A stretch of DNA of 64,000 bases from M30B80 sp965656935 (GTDB lineage: Bacteria > Pseudomonadota > Alphaproteobacteria > Rhodobacterales > Rhodobacteraceae): positions 1 through 64,000 of the forward strand of contig CBFHMG010000008.1 in the NCBI GenBank assembly GCA_965656935.1, written 5' to 3'. Positions 1 to 8,800 of the stretch are shown one piece after another (the first letter of the stretch is position 1; each line of letters begins with the position of its first letter). Made by a program: the position numbers and the translations under genes. The notes under the pieces were generated by a model that saw only the letters and a program-made list of their open reading frames with translations, did no database searches and had not been told where the DNA came from.

Positions 1-321
<321 letters not shown>

Positions 322-703
322 AAAAGCACTTACATGCTTATCCTTGACGTTCGAACCTCTGCACATCCCATCATAACCGACTAAAGTCATGATGGAGTCT
401 CTGTTTGTGTGCTTCAGCTTCAAATGAAGCCGAGAACCATACAAACAGTGAAGCTGACACTCATATCATCGGGCATAAACCCTAATGAGCCGATATACAG
501 ACGTTGATCCATCGAATGAACCAAACCGCCCACATATCTCTTCAGTATCTCGCAATTTCAAAGAGCTAGAGACAAAAATCAACCGACTGCGCTCTGGTAT
601 CCAGCGCCGCCCGCTTCATCTGCCTCTGTAATTATCCGCTAAACGTTCGCCGAAACTCCCGTCTAACCGCCCGACTAGCGCCTCAGCGCCGCCGGTGAGG
701 TGC
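322..703 (-). other. rRNA operon leader (pre-16S) with boxA-like site and processing stems
   Basis: This transcribed leader lies between the rRNA promoter and 16S. It holds a boxA-like antitermination element, GCTCTTTGAAATTG on the minus strand (553-566), resembling the boxA of other alphaproteobacterial rRNA leaders. It also holds two inverted repeats: CTGTTTGT/ACAAACAG (401-408 with 441-448), enclosing a smaller hairpin, and CCATCAT/ATGATGG (368-374 with 389-395). These could form RNase III processing stems with sequence beyond the 3' end of 16S, which is outside the window. No protein-coding gene is supported here. Confidence 0.7.
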
Positions 704-732
704 TATCTACGGATACCGCCAAAAACCCGCAA
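704..732 (-). promoter_or_regulatory. rRNA operon promoter (sigma-70 type)
   Basis: On the minus strand a -35 TTGCGG (727-732) is followed after exactly 17 bases by a -10 TAGATA (704-709), and then by a CTCACCGGCG-type sequence. This arrangement, with TTGCGG rather than TTGACA, is what I know from rhodobacterial rRNA promoters. It would start transcription near 697, about 375 bases before 16S. Confidence 0.75.
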
Positions 733-944
733 CCCCTTTTTTACAAAAACATCAAACTTTTTGCACAACACAACAATATGCACATATTCTCATAGGGTTA
801 GCGTGATTGCCCCAGCCGGTCCTCCGCCCTGCGGGGGTTTGTACACTAGTTCAAATATTGCGAAAAACCGACCCGCTATGGAGCTTTCTTTACTTATCCA
901 CACGATCTGGTGGCAAAATCTGCCTTGAGACCCAAATGAGGGCA
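733..944. other. intergenic region upstream of rRNA promoter
   Basis: No gene is supported in this gap between the rRNA promoter and msrQ. It is AT-rich near the promoter (740-800), which would suit an UP-element-like or Fis-type activator region. It contains one perfect DnaA-box sequence, TTATCCACA, at 894-902. A single box does not make an origin. Two short open frames cross it (695-928 plus, 790-1125 minus), but neither has a ribosome-binding site or a recognisable product. Confidence 0.5.
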
Positions 945-974
945 CGAGTCGCGCGGATGTTATAGCGCGACTCG
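945..974 (-). repeat. 10-bp perfect inverted repeat over the msrQ stop codon
   Basis: CGAGTCGCGC (945-954) and its exact complement GCGCGACTCG (965-974) flank a 10-base loop that contains the msrQ stop codon (960-962). It may act as a transcript-end hairpin for the msrPQ operon, though no run of T follows it on the minus strand, so it is not a classical intrinsic terminator. It might instead stabilise the 3' end or need Rho. Confidence 0.6.
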
Positions 975-1595
975 CTGTCTGATTGCGGGAACCCGCATCG
1001 CCAGAAGGCCCAAAATGATCACGAGATAGACCATCGGCTCCAATTGGAAGCCTTTCGACAGCCATATGTAATGCACCACACCCAGCAAAGCGGCCGCATA
1101 GGTCAGCTTGTGAAGCTTGCGCCATGCGGCACCACCCATTTTGCGCAAAGACAGGTTGTTTGATGTGATCGCCAAAGGCAGAAGCGCCAGAAACCCCGCC
1201 ATACCAATCGTCACATAGGGACGCTTTGCAATATCGCTGATCACAGCGCTGAGTTGTTGCACATCCAGCAAAGCCCAGACCATTAGATGGGCGAGAACAA
1301 AGAAGAAGGCGGACACCCCGATTGCACGGCGGAACTTGAGAAGGTTTAGCCCAAGGACCTGACGCAGAGGTGTAACGGCCAAGCCGATGACAATCAGCTT
1401 GAGCGCCATCTCTCCATAGGCGAGCTCAAGCTCTTCGATGGGATCAACCCCGAGCCCCCCTGTGGCCGCAAGATAGAAGAGCCACCCCATCCAGCTGGCC
1501 GCCAGTATATAGAGGGGCCAAGCTGGCAGTTTGCGCAGGCCAGTGTTGAGCCAATCGCGCAGGGCCGCGATGCGTGAGGTTTGTACTTGTGCCAT
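960..1595 (-). CDS. msrQ: MsrQ, heme-binding membrane subunit of the MsrPQ methionine sulfoxide reductase
   Basis: A polytopic ferric-reductase-like membrane protein of 211 residues that passes electrons from the quinone pool or a flavin reductase to periplasmic MsrP. About six hydrophobic segments can be seen, for example around the GWLFYLAATGG and IGLAVTPLRQVLGLN stretches, with conserved His residues (e.g. in FVLAHLMVW and AAWRKLHKLTY) as expected heme ligands. I chose the ATG at 1595 (MAQVQTSR). It lies only 4 bases after the msrP stop, so translation is probably coupled. A longer in-frame start at 1655 would lie inside msrP and is unlikely. Confidence 0.95.
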   Translation of the reverse strand: MAQVQTSRIAALRDWLNTGLRKLPAWPLYILAASWMGWLFYLAATGGLGVDPIEELELAYGEMALKLIVIGLAVTPLRQVLGLNLLKFRRAIGVSAFFFVLAHLMVWALLDVQQLSAVISDIAKRPYVTIGMAGFLALLPLAITSNNLSLRKMGGAAWRKLHKLTYAAALLGVVHYIWLSKGFQLEPMVYLVIILGLLAMRVPAIRQRVAL

Positions 1596-1599
1596 GGCG

Positions 1600-2505
1600 T
1601 CAGAAGAACTCCGCGAGATCCATGCCTTCATAGAGGCTGGCGACTTCGCTCTCATATCCGTTGAACATCAATGTCGGCTCCCGCCCCCCAAACAACCCTG
1701 CCCCGATACGGCGTTCAGAGGCTTGGCTCCAACGGGGGTGGTCAACATTGGGGTTCACATTGGAATAGAAGCCGTATTCGCGGGCATTGGTCTGGTTCCA
1801 AGTGGCATGGGGTTCACGATCCGTCAGGGTGATGCGCACGATGCTCTTGATCGATTTGAACCCGTATTTCCATGGCACGACCAAGCGGATCGGAGCGCCA
1901 TTCTGGTTTGGCATCGGCTCTCCATAGATGCCCGTGGCCAGCATCGTCAGCGGATGCATGGCCTCGTCCAGCCGCAACCCTTCGCGGTAGGGCCAGTCTA
2001 GAACAGGAAAGCGCGTGCCGGGCATTTCTTCGGGGCGAAGCGCGGTCTCAAAGGCCACGTAACGCGCGCCGCTTTGCACACCGACCCGCGTCAGCAAATC
2101 CGCCAGCTCGAAACCGTTCCAAGGGATCACCATCGACCACGCCTCGACACAGCGGAAACGGTAGATGCGTTCTTCCATGGTTTGGCCATCGACGATCTGT
2201 TCCAGCGAATAGGTGCCCGGATTATCGACCATGCCATCAATGGTGATGCTCCATGGTGCGGTTGTCAGCGTATGGGCATTTGCGGCGGGGTCGGATTTAT
2301 CGGTGCCGAATTCATAGTAATTGTTATAGGTGGTGATCTCTTCCCATGTATTGGGCTGAAGGCCTGATTGCGCCTGCGCACGCGCGCCCAAAACGCTTGC
2401 CCCCAAGAAACCCGCACCAGCCGCCATAATCTGGCGACGATTAAGGAACATTTCCTTGGGCGTCACATCCGCCTGAGTAAGATCATTTTTCCAACGATTT
2501 GCCAT
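1600..2505 (-). CDS. msrP: MsrP, periplasmic molybdopterin methionine sulfoxide reductase catalytic subunit
   Basis: A molybdenum-cofactor reductase that repairs oxidised methionine in periplasmic proteins together with MsrQ. The 301-residue product has a twin-arginine signal (NRRQIMAAGAGFLGAS, Arg23-Arg24), so it is folded with cofactor before Tat export. Cys119 in the RFRCVEAW motif is the expected molybdenum ligand. The start at 2505 is set by a GGAGG five bases upstream (2511-2515); a start at 2532 would include it in the coding region. It is first in an operon with msrQ. Confidence 0.96.
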   Translation of the reverse strand: MANRWKNDLTQADVTPKEMFLNRRQIMAAGAGFLGASVLGARAQAQSGLQPNTWEEITTYNNYYEFGTDKSDPAANAHTLTTAPWSITIDGMVDNPGTYSLEQIVDGQTMEERIYRFRCVEAWSMVIPWNGFELADLLTRVGVQSGARYVAFETALRPEEMPGTRFPVLDWPYREGLRLDEAMHPLTMLATGIYGEPMPNQNGAPIRLVVPWKYGFKSIKSIVRITLTDREPHATWNQTNAREYGFYSNVNPNVDHPRWSQASERRIGAGLFGGREPTLMFNGYESEVASLYEGMDLAEFF

Positions 2506-2572
2506 TGAGGCCTCCATAATTTTCGCCACCATGGCTCAAAGATGGGATGATCCAAAGGCAAAGCTATTATTC

Positions 2573-4060
2573 TCACGAAACTGTTTGAATTGCTTCACTC
2601 GACTGCACCGAGGCATCCATTGCGCGCGAGCTTCCATCAGGCTGGACCAGCCGCACATGGCGACGCATGAGCAAGCGCGGCTCAGACACACCGACAGAAT
2701 GGGCGATCGTCTCAACCTCTTTGACGATGCTTTTTGCATAGGCCGCCACGCGTTTGTCCTTATCCGAGACGACCAGACCTTTCTGGAAGCGCGGATCATG
2801 GGTGGTGATGCCGGTGGGGCAGGTGTTTTTATTGCATTTCAAGGCCTGAATGCAGCCCAGAGAGAACATGAAGCCCCGTGCATTTGTCACGAAATCAGCC
2901 CCGGCCGCCAAGGCCCATGCCACATCACCTGGGTTCACCAGCTTGCCCGAGGCCACAATGCGGATCCGCTCCTTGAGGCCCATCTTGTTGCGCAGGTCCG
3001 AGAGCATTGGCAGTGCCTCACGGATCGACATGCCGACAAGGTCCATCAGCGGCATCGGCGCGGCCCCTGTTCCGCCTTCGCCACCATCAAGTGTAATAAA
3101 GTCGGGCGCGCTGTCTTCGCCGCGCTCAAGGATCAATTGAAACAAATCCTCGAAATCCTTCGGGTTGCCCATCACGGTTTTGATGCCCGTGGGTCGCCCA
3201 GTGACATCGCGCACATGTGCCACCAGATCGAGCAGTTCTCCATGATTGGACACTTCGATATGGCGGTTTGGCGACAGACTGTCCTGCCCTTTTGCAATAC
3301 CGCGAATACCTGCGATTTCATCGGTGATTTTCTCGGCAGGTAGTATCCCGCCCTTGCCGGGCTTGGCACCTTGGGCAAGCTTGATCTCCATCATCTTCAC
3401 TTCGGGATGCTCCGCCACCTTGCGCAGCTTGGCGTCATCCAGATGACCCTGCGCATCACGCACACCGTATTTGGCGGTGCTGATCTGGAACACGATATCG
3501 GCGCCACCCTCCAGATGATATGGCGACAGCCCACCTTCGCCCGTGTTCATCCACGCCCCCGCCTGACGCGCGCCACGGCTCAGCGCAATCACGGCAGGTT
3601 TGGAAATGGCACCATAGCTCATGCCCGAAATGTTGAAGAATGAGGTCGCATGATAGGGCAGCTTTGCCTTTGGGCCGATCACCATTGGCTCGGAGGTGGC
3701 GTATTCGCTGCTGAGTGGCGGAAAGGTCGATGGGGTGAATATGGCCGTGCCGACCGCGGCGAGGTTGCGGGTCGATCCAAAAGCAATCGTGTTGGATTTT
3801 CCGCTGCTGGCATGTTTGACCCAATCCCGTTGCGCGCGGTTGAAGGGCAGCTCTTCACGATCCATAGCAAAGAAATACTGGCGGAAGAATTCGCCCAATT
3901 CGGAAAACAGGCCCCGAAACCGCCCGATAACGGGATAGTTCCGCCGGATCGCATCTGCTGTCTGGAAACGGTCGATCGCGAAGACAACAATCGCAACCAA
4001 CACCAATGTGCCGATGACCAGCCAAAACGCCAAGGCCATGGCTTCCAAATACCAACCCAT
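2573..4060 (-). CDS. FMN-binding glutamate synthase family protein, N-terminally membrane anchored
   Basis: A 495-residue protein with the FMN/glutamate-synthase central domain (GltB2-type; DFITLDGGEGGTGAAPM and FSLGCIQALKCNKNTCPTG motifs with Cys residues for an iron-sulfur cluster) but no glutaminase domain and no GltD partner nearby. The N-terminus (about residues 5-30) is a strong transmembrane segment, so the enzyme is probably bound to the inner membrane. Such stand-alone proteins are common in proteobacteria and their substrate is mostly unproven; they should not be assumed to make glutamate from glutamine. The ATG at 4060 follows a GGGGGA element; an upstream start at 4117 is possible. 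Confidence 0.88.
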   Translation of the reverse strand: MGWYLEAMALAFWLVIGTLVLVAIVVFAIDRFQTADAIRRNYPVIGRFRGLFSELGEFFRQYFFAMDREELPFNRAQRDWVKHASSGKSNTIAFGSTRNLAAVGTAIFTPSTFPPLSSEYATSEPMVIGPKAKLPYHATSFFNISGMSYGAISKPAVIALSRGARQAGAWMNTGEGGLSPYHLEGGADIVFQISTAKYGVRDAQGHLDDAKLRKVAEHPEVKMMEIKLAQGAKPGKGGILPAEKITDEIAGIRGIAKGQDSLSPNRHIEVSNHGELLDLVAHVRDVTGRPTGIKTVMGNPKDFEDLFQLILERGEDSAPDFITLDGGEGGTGAAPMPLMDLVGMSIREALPMLSDLRNKMGLKERIRIVASGKLVNPGDVAWALAAGADFVTNARGFMFSLGCIQALKCNKNTCPTGITTHDPRFQKGLVVSDKDKRVAAYAKSIVKEVETIAHSVGVSEPRLLMRRHVRLVQPDGSSRAMDASVQSSEAIQTVS

Positions 4061-4132
4061 CTCAATTCCCCCGAATATCTCGTGCCACATTGCCATCATC
4101 ACGACGGGCAATATCAAGGCCCCAGACGCCTT

Positions 4133-4152
4133 TTTACCTCACAAGAGGTAAA
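4133..4152. promoter_or_regulatory. 8-bp perfect palindrome, possible operator
   Basis: TTTACCTC-ACAA-GAGGTAAA lies in the shared upstream region of the divergent glutamate-synthase-like gene (starts at 4060) and the fasciclin gene (starts at 4338). A short-spaced perfect inverted repeat here could be a repressor or activator site. Nothing in the sequence names the regulator. The rest of the gap (4061-4337) holds no gene I can support. Confidence 0.4.
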
Positions 4153-4337
4153 CTGATGTCACGTCGTTTTTACTGGAAAGTAATTTTCACCTCGGCTTAG
4201 GCGATAACCGTTTTTCGTCAAGCCCCTAAGCGCAAAACCGCTTGTCTTGAAAGCCCTCAAAACCCGCTCATTTCGACAAGCATCAAGGGGCTCGATCCCT
4301 GAGATGTATCATTCTTGATCTGAAAAGGAGACGACCA

Positions 4338-4820
4338 ATGTTGAGACGTACTGTACTGGCTCTTACTGCTTCCGCCGCTCTGGCAGGCCCTGTTTTCGCC
4401 GATGGCCATTCCATGGATATCGTTGACACCGCCGTAAATGCGGGCAGCTTCACAACGCTTGTTGCCGCAGTCGAAGCCGCGGGTCTTGTTGAAACCCTGA
4501 AGGGCGAAGGCCCCTTCACTGTCTTCGCTCCAACCGATGAAGCATTCGCGGCCCTGCCTGAAGGCACTGTCGAGACCCTGCTGATGCCAGAAAATATCGA
4601 CCAACTGACCGCGATCCTGACCTATCACGTTGTCCCCGGTGCGGTGATGTCGGGCGATTTGAGCGATGGCATGATGGCCAGCACGGTTCAGGGTGGTGAT
4701 CTTATGATCTCGCTTGGCGATTCTGTGATGGTGAATGATGCGACCGTCACGACCGCTGATATCGAAGCCTCGAACGGCGTGATCCATGTTGTGGACACCG
4801 TCATCATCCCCGCAATGTAA
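4338..4820 (+). CDS. secreted fasciclin (FAS1) domain protein
   Basis: A 160-residue protein: a signal peptide (MLRRTVLALTASAALAGPVFADG, cut after about residue 21), then one complete FAS1 domain. The family's H1 and H2 boxes are visible as GPFTVFAPTDEAFAALP and LTYHVVPGAVMSGDL, and it ends in VIHVVDTVIIP. FAS1 proteins mediate adhesion or bind small hydrophobic ligands; single-domain secreted forms in marine alphaproteobacteria have no fixed role. The start is supported by AAAAGGAG upstream. It stands alone, with a hairpin terminator right after. Confidence 0.93.
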   Translation: MLRRTVLALTASAALAGPVFADGHSMDIVDTAVNAGSFTTLVAAVEAAGLVETLKGEGPFTVFAPTDEAFAALPEGTVETLLMPENIDQLTAILTYHVVPGAVMSGDLSDGMMASTVQGGDLMISLGDSVMVNDATVTTADIEASNGVIHVVDTVIIPAM

Positions 4821-4829
4821 GATCAACGC

Positions 4830-4860
4830 AAAAGGGCGGCACATCTATGCCGCCCTTTTC
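4830..4860. terminator. bidirectional intrinsic terminator between fasciclin gene and clpB
   Basis: A 12-bp perfect stem, AAAAGGGCGGCA (4830-4841) with TGCCGCCCTTTT (4848-4859), around a 6-base loop. It has T-rich ends on both strands. It lies between two convergent genes and can stop transcription from either side. Confidence 0.9.
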
Positions 4861-4880
4861 TTCATGCGCATTCCACAGGC

Positions 4881-7496
4881 CTAGTGAACGACCGCATCAT
4901 CAGGTGCGGGCCTGTTCGAGGCAGAGACGCGATCCCCCACAATCAAGCCATCTGCGCCAGCAGAGATCGTGACCGTGTCACCATCCTTGGCATCACCGCT
5001 CAGGATCATCTCGGCCAGCGGGTCTTGCAGACTGCGCTGGATCACACGCTTGAGCGGGCGCGCACCAAAGACAGGGTCATAGCCCTCATCGGCCAGCCAT
5101 TTCCGCGCGCCTTCATCCAGATCCAGCACCATCTTGCGTTGCGCCAAGCGCTTTCCAAGGCGACCAAGCTGGATATCGACAATCCCGTCCATATCCACCC
5201 GCGAGAGGCGATCAAAGACGATCATGTCATCCAGACGGTTCAGGAATTCGGGGCGGAAATGCGCACGAACCGCATCCATCACTTCGCTCTTGGCTTTGCC
5301 CACATCTTCCCCATCGGCCAGATGGCTGAGGGTCTGAGTGCCCAGATTTGAGGTCAGCACGATCAAGGTCTGCTTGAAATCAACGCGCCGTCCCTGACCA
5401 TCGGTCAGGATACCATCATCAAGAACCTGCAACAGCACATTGAACACCTCAGGATGGGCCTTTTCGACTTCGTCGAACAGGATCACCTGATAGGGCCTGC
5501 GCCGCACGGCTTCTGTCAAAACACCGCCCTCGTCATAACCGACATAGCCCGGAGGCGCGCCGATCAACCGCGAGACCGCGTGTTTCTCCATGAATTCCGA
5601 CATGTCGATGCGAACCATCGCCTGATCATCGTCAAACAGGTATTCGGCCAGCGCCTTGGTCAGCTCAGTTTTGCCCACACCCGTTGGCCCGAGAAACAGG
5701 AAGGACCCGAGGGGTCGGTTTTCATCCTGCAACCCTGCCCGCGCACGGCGCACGGCATTGGAAACAGCCTTGACCGCTGCCCCCTGCCCGATCACACGGC
5801 GGCCCAATTCCTCTTCCATGCGCAAGAGCTTCTCGCGCTCGCCTTCCAGCATTTTGGACATAGGGATACCCGTCCAACGCTCGACCACGGCAGCGATCTG
5901 TTCAGGGCGCACAGCCTCTTCGACCATAACGTCATCCTCGGCGCTCTCAGATTCGGAGAGGTCTTTCTCAAGCTGCGGGATCACCCCATAGGACAGCTCG
6001 CCCGCCTTGGCCAAATCGCCATTGCGTTTTGCTTGCTCCAATTCGGCGCGCGCCTGATCAAGGCGTTCCTTCAGCCCGCGAGCCGAGTCGAGCTTGTCGC
6101 GCTCGGCCTGCCATTTGGCGGACATTTCCGAGGATTGCTCCATCAGATCGGACAGTTCTTTCTCGATCGTCTCAAGCCGATCCTTGGAGGCAGCATCATC
6201 CTCTTTCTTCAAGGCTTCGGCTTCGATCTGCATTTGCAAAATCTGGCGATCAAGCGCGTCCAATTCCTCGGGCTTGCTATCGACCTCCATGCGAAGACGC
6301 GACGCGGCTTCATCCATCAGGTCGATGGCCTTATCGGGAAGAAAGCGATCCGTGATATAGCGATGGCTGAGCGTTGCTGCCGCCACCAATGCCGAGTCGC
6401 TGATCCGCACGCCATGGTGCAACTCGTATTTCTCCTTGATGCCGCGCAGGATGCTGATCGTGTCTTCCTCGGTCGGCTCCTCCACCATCAAAGGCTGGAA
6501 CCGCCGCGCAAGCGCTGCATCCTTTTCGACATATTTGCGATATTCGTTCAAAGTGGTCGCACCGATGCAGTGCAGCTCACCCCGCGCCAAGGCAGGCTTG
6601 ATCAGGTTGGCGGCATCCATGGCACCGTCCGCCTTTCCCGCGCCCACAAGCGTGTGCATCTCATCGATGAACAAAATAATTTCGCCAGCGGCCGCCGTGA
6701 TTTCCGACAGAACAGCCTTCAGGCGTTCCTCGAATTCACCACGGTATTTGGCACCTGCAATCAAAGCCCCCATATCAAGCGACATCAGCGTCTTGTTGCG
6801 CAGGCTTTCGGGCACATCGCCATTCACGATCCGCAAAGCCAAGCCTTCCGCAATCGCGGTTTTACCCACACCAGGTTCGCCGATCAGAACGGGGTTGTTC
6901 TTGGTGCGCCGCGACAAAACCTGCATCGCGCGGCGAATTTCCTCATCCCGCCCGATGATCGGGTCAATCTTGCCTTCGCGGGCCGCCTCGGTCAGGTCGC
7001 GCGCATATTTCTTGAGCGCGTCATAGCCATCCTCGGCGCTTGCCGTATCAGCGGTGCGGCCTTTGCGAATATCGTTGATCGCAGCGTTCAGGGCCTGCGC
7101 ATTCACTGCGCCCGCCTCCAGCGCCTCACGCGCTTTGGATTTCACCATGGCGAGAGCGGTCAATATCCGCTCAACAGGGACAAAGCTGTCACCTGCCTTT
7201 TCGGCCAATTTCTGCGCCTCGTCCAAAACCTTCGCGGTCTGGCCATCAAGATAGACCTGCCCTGCATCGCCCGTGACTTTTGGCATCTTGGACAGCGCAA
7301 GCTGCAAGCTCTCGGCCACCAGCTTGGCATTGCCGCCTGCATGCGAAATCAGGTTGGTTGCCATGCCTTGATCATCGTCAAGCAGGGCTTTCAGCACATG
7401 TTCAGGCGCAAGTTTCTGATGATCTTCCCGCTGCGCGATTGTTTGCGCGGCCTGAATAAACCCGCGCGCGCGATCTGTGAACTTCTCTAAGTTCAT
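4881..7496 (-). CDS. clpB: ClpB, ATP-dependent disaggregase chaperone
   Basis: Hexameric AAA+ chaperone (871 residues) that resolubilises aggregated proteins with DnaK. In order: the Clp N-domain (MNLEKFTDRARGF onward), AAA-1 with Walker A GEPGVGKT near residue 205, the coiled-coil M-domain (ALKKEDDAASKDRLETIEKE region), and AAA-2 with Walker A GPTGVGKTEL and the SRLIGAPPGYVGYDEGG motif. The M-domain and a normal family length separate it from ClpA or ClpC. The ATG at 7496 has AAGGAG eight bases upstream; the longer open frame to 7604 only adds leader sequence. Confidence 0.98.
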   Translation of the reverse strand: MNLEKFTDRARGFIQAAQTIAQREDHQKLAPEHVLKALLDDDQGMATNLISHAGGNAKLVAESLQLALSKMPKVTGDAGQVYLDGQTAKVLDEAQKLAEKAGDSFVPVERILTALAMVKSKAREALEAGAVNAQALNAAINDIRKGRTADTASAEDGYDALKKYARDLTEAAREGKIDPIIGRDEEIRRAMQVLSRRTKNNPVLIGEPGVGKTAIAEGLALRIVNGDVPESLRNKTLMSLDMGALIAGAKYRGEFEERLKAVLSEITAAAGEIILFIDEMHTLVGAGKADGAMDAANLIKPALARGELHCIGATTLNEYRKYVEKDAALARRFQPLMVEEPTEEDTISILRGIKEKYELHHGVRISDSALVAAATLSHRYITDRFLPDKAIDLMDEAASRLRMEVDSKPEELDALDRQILQMQIEAEALKKEDDAASKDRLETIEKELSDLMEQSSEMSAKWQAERDKLDSARGLKERLDQARAELEQAKRNGDLAKAGELSYGVIPQLEKDLSESESAEDDVMVEEAVRPEQIAAVVERWTGIPMSKMLEGEREKLLRMEEELGRRVIGQGAAVKAVSNAVRRARAGLQDENRPLGSFLFLGPTGVGKTELTKALAEYLFDDDQAMVRIDMSEFMEKHAVSRLIGAPPGYVGYDEGGVLTEAVRRRPYQVILFDEVEKAHPEVFNVLLQVLDDGILTDGQGRRVDFKQTLIVLTSNLGTQTLSHLADGEDVGKAKSEVMDAVRAHFRPEFLNRLDDMIVFDRLSRVDMDGIVDIQLGRLGKRLAQRKMVLDLDEGARKWLADEGYDPVFGARPLKRVIQRSLQDPLAEMILSGDAKDGDTVTISAGADGLIVGDRVSASNRPAPDDAVVH

Positions 7497-7574
7497 CACC
7501 GTCTCTCCTTCTATAAGCGCCACTAAGATCGCCCGCCCGCTCTGCGGCACGTGGCTTGGTCGTGGCCTCCCTAA

Positions 7575-7605
7575 TGATGTGGGAAGTCTTCTGCGCCTGA
7601 TCAAG
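7575..7605 (-). promoter_or_regulatory. possible heat-shock (RpoH) promoter for clpB
   Basis: On the minus strand CTTGATC (7599-7605) is followed after 15 bases by CCCACATCA (7575-7583), resembling the RpoH pattern CTTGAAA / CCCCATNT. It lies about 80 bases before the clpB start, and clpB is normally RpoH dependent. The match is imperfect, so the call is tentative. Confidence 0.35.
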
Positions 7606-7779
7606 AGGCACGGCGTTCAAACCCACCCCCGATCCAAAGCTCTTTCGCCCAAACTCAGCCTTCTGGACCATGTCTTGCATGTCGCAGCTTTGTGAACCCT
7701 CGGGAGCGGCTTGTCATTGGCACAAATCACCTGCCGCCCCCATCTTTTGTAAACAGTAAGCCATCAAAGGAGCCACATT

Positions 7780-7962
7780 ATGCGCTGCCTTAGTTTCCAC
7801 CGCGTTAGCTATAACCCCGAAGCCTCCTGTTTCACCGTCGAGGTGCAATTTGTCAGCATGCAAGGCGTGCAACGCAAGATTTGCCAATGGCGGGGGGCTG
7901 TCTCGGCTGGGTTTGATCAAATCTCGCGCGGTTTGCGCGCCCAAGCCCTGCAGATCATCTGA
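7780..7962 (+). CDS. small conserved-looking protein of unknown function
   Basis: A 60-residue product starting at an ATG preceded by AAAGGAG at a 7-base distance, which makes it more believable than the overlapping frames. The pattern FHxVSYNPEA near the N-terminus, then two short beta-like stretches (CFTVEVQFVS, QRKICQWRGAV) and a final LRAQAL helix, recalls small orphan proteins I associate with Rhodobacteraceae, but I cannot name a family. No signal peptide and no membrane segment. It lies 81 bases before pyrF on the same strand and could be co-transcribed with it. Confidence 0.6.
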   Translation: MRCLSFHRVSYNPEASCFTVEVQFVSMQGVQRKICQWRGAVSAGFDQISRGLRAQALQII

Positions 7963-8043
7963 CAAAGACGTGCGGAATTTACTTCCAAGGCCACCGGCAC
8001 TACACCAGCGACGATTTCAGCGCTGTAACCGGAGGCCCTCCCC

Positions 8044-8733
8044 ATGTCTGACGACCGTCTGATTGTTGCTCTCGATGTTCCCAATGCCCATCTCGGCCTC
8101 GAACTGGCCAATAAGATTGGTGATGCTGCCAGCTTTTACAAAATCGGCCTTGGTATGTTGACGGGGGGCGGCTTGGCGCTGGCCAATGAACTTAAGGAAG
8201 AACAGGGCAAACGCATCTTCCTTGATATGAAATTATTCGACATCGGCGCCACCGTCGAGGCAGCCGTGCGTGGCTTGGCCCAATTCGACCTCGATTTCCT
8301 GACAGTGCATGGCGACCCGCATGTGGTGCGCGCAGCCAAGGAAGGCGCAAGCGGTAAAGACCTCAAAATTCTTGCCGTAACCATTCTGACCTCGCTTGAT
8401 CGCGCTGATCTTGATGCAGGCCTGATCAAATCAGGCGATGTCCAAGACCTTGTGTTGGAGCGCGCTGCCAAAGCCTTTGAAGCAGGGGCCGACGGGATCA
8501 TCGCCTCCCCGCAAGAGGCCGCGCTGATCCGCGCCCTGCCTGAGGCGGAAAGCCGCCTGATCGTCACCCCCGGTGTGCGCCCGACAGGAGCCGCTTTGGG
8601 CGATCAAAAGCGCGTCGCGACCCCTGCGCAAGCCATCAAGGACGGGGCCGATCACATCGTTATCGGGCGCCCAATCTGGCAACATGTTGATCCTGCCGCT
8701 GCCGCAAAAATGGTCTTGGCCGAACTGCCCTGA
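8044..8733 (+). CDS. pyrF: orotidine 5'-phosphate decarboxylase
   Basis: Cytoplasmic enzyme of the last step of UMP synthesis, decarboxylating OMP to UMP. The 229-residue protein has the active-site block LDMKLFDIGAT, with Asp61, Lys63 and Asp66 as the charged network, and ends with the phosphate-binding VTPGVRP and DHIVIGRPI segments of the TIM barrel. Length is normal for the short bacterial (group I) form. A GGAGG-like sequence precedes the ATG. No other pyrimidine genes are nearby. Confidence 0.97.
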   Translation: MSDDRLIVALDVPNAHLGLELANKIGDAASFYKIGLGMLTGGGLALANELKEEQGKRIFLDMKLFDIGATVEAAVRGLAQFDLDFLTVHGDPHVVRAAKEGASGKDLKILAVTILTSLDRADLDAGLIKSGDVQDLVLERAAKAFEAGADGIIASPQEAALIRALPEAESRLIVTPGVRPTGAALGDQKRVATPAQAIKDGADHIVIGRPIWQHVDPAAAAKMVLAELP

Positions 8734-8800
8734 TCTGGCGGGGCTACCGCATAAAATGATCGGTTAACTTCTCGTTTACCTTTGGCCCTTAGCATCGCAG

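Noticed and set aside
884..974. Possible replication origin near the rRNA promoter (DnaA box plus AT-rich stretch)
   Set aside because: Only one exact DnaA box is present and there is no dnaA, hemE, parAB or repABC gene nearby.
790..1125. 111-codon minus-strand frame overlapping the end of msrQ
   Set aside because: It lies mostly within the msrQ coding sequence in another frame and in the rRNA upstream region; no ribosome-binding site.
5454..7490. 678-codon open frame on the plus strand antisense to clpB
   Set aside because: It is the mirror of clpB codon use in a GC-rich genome; the translation has no family features, and ClpB on the minus strand is certain.
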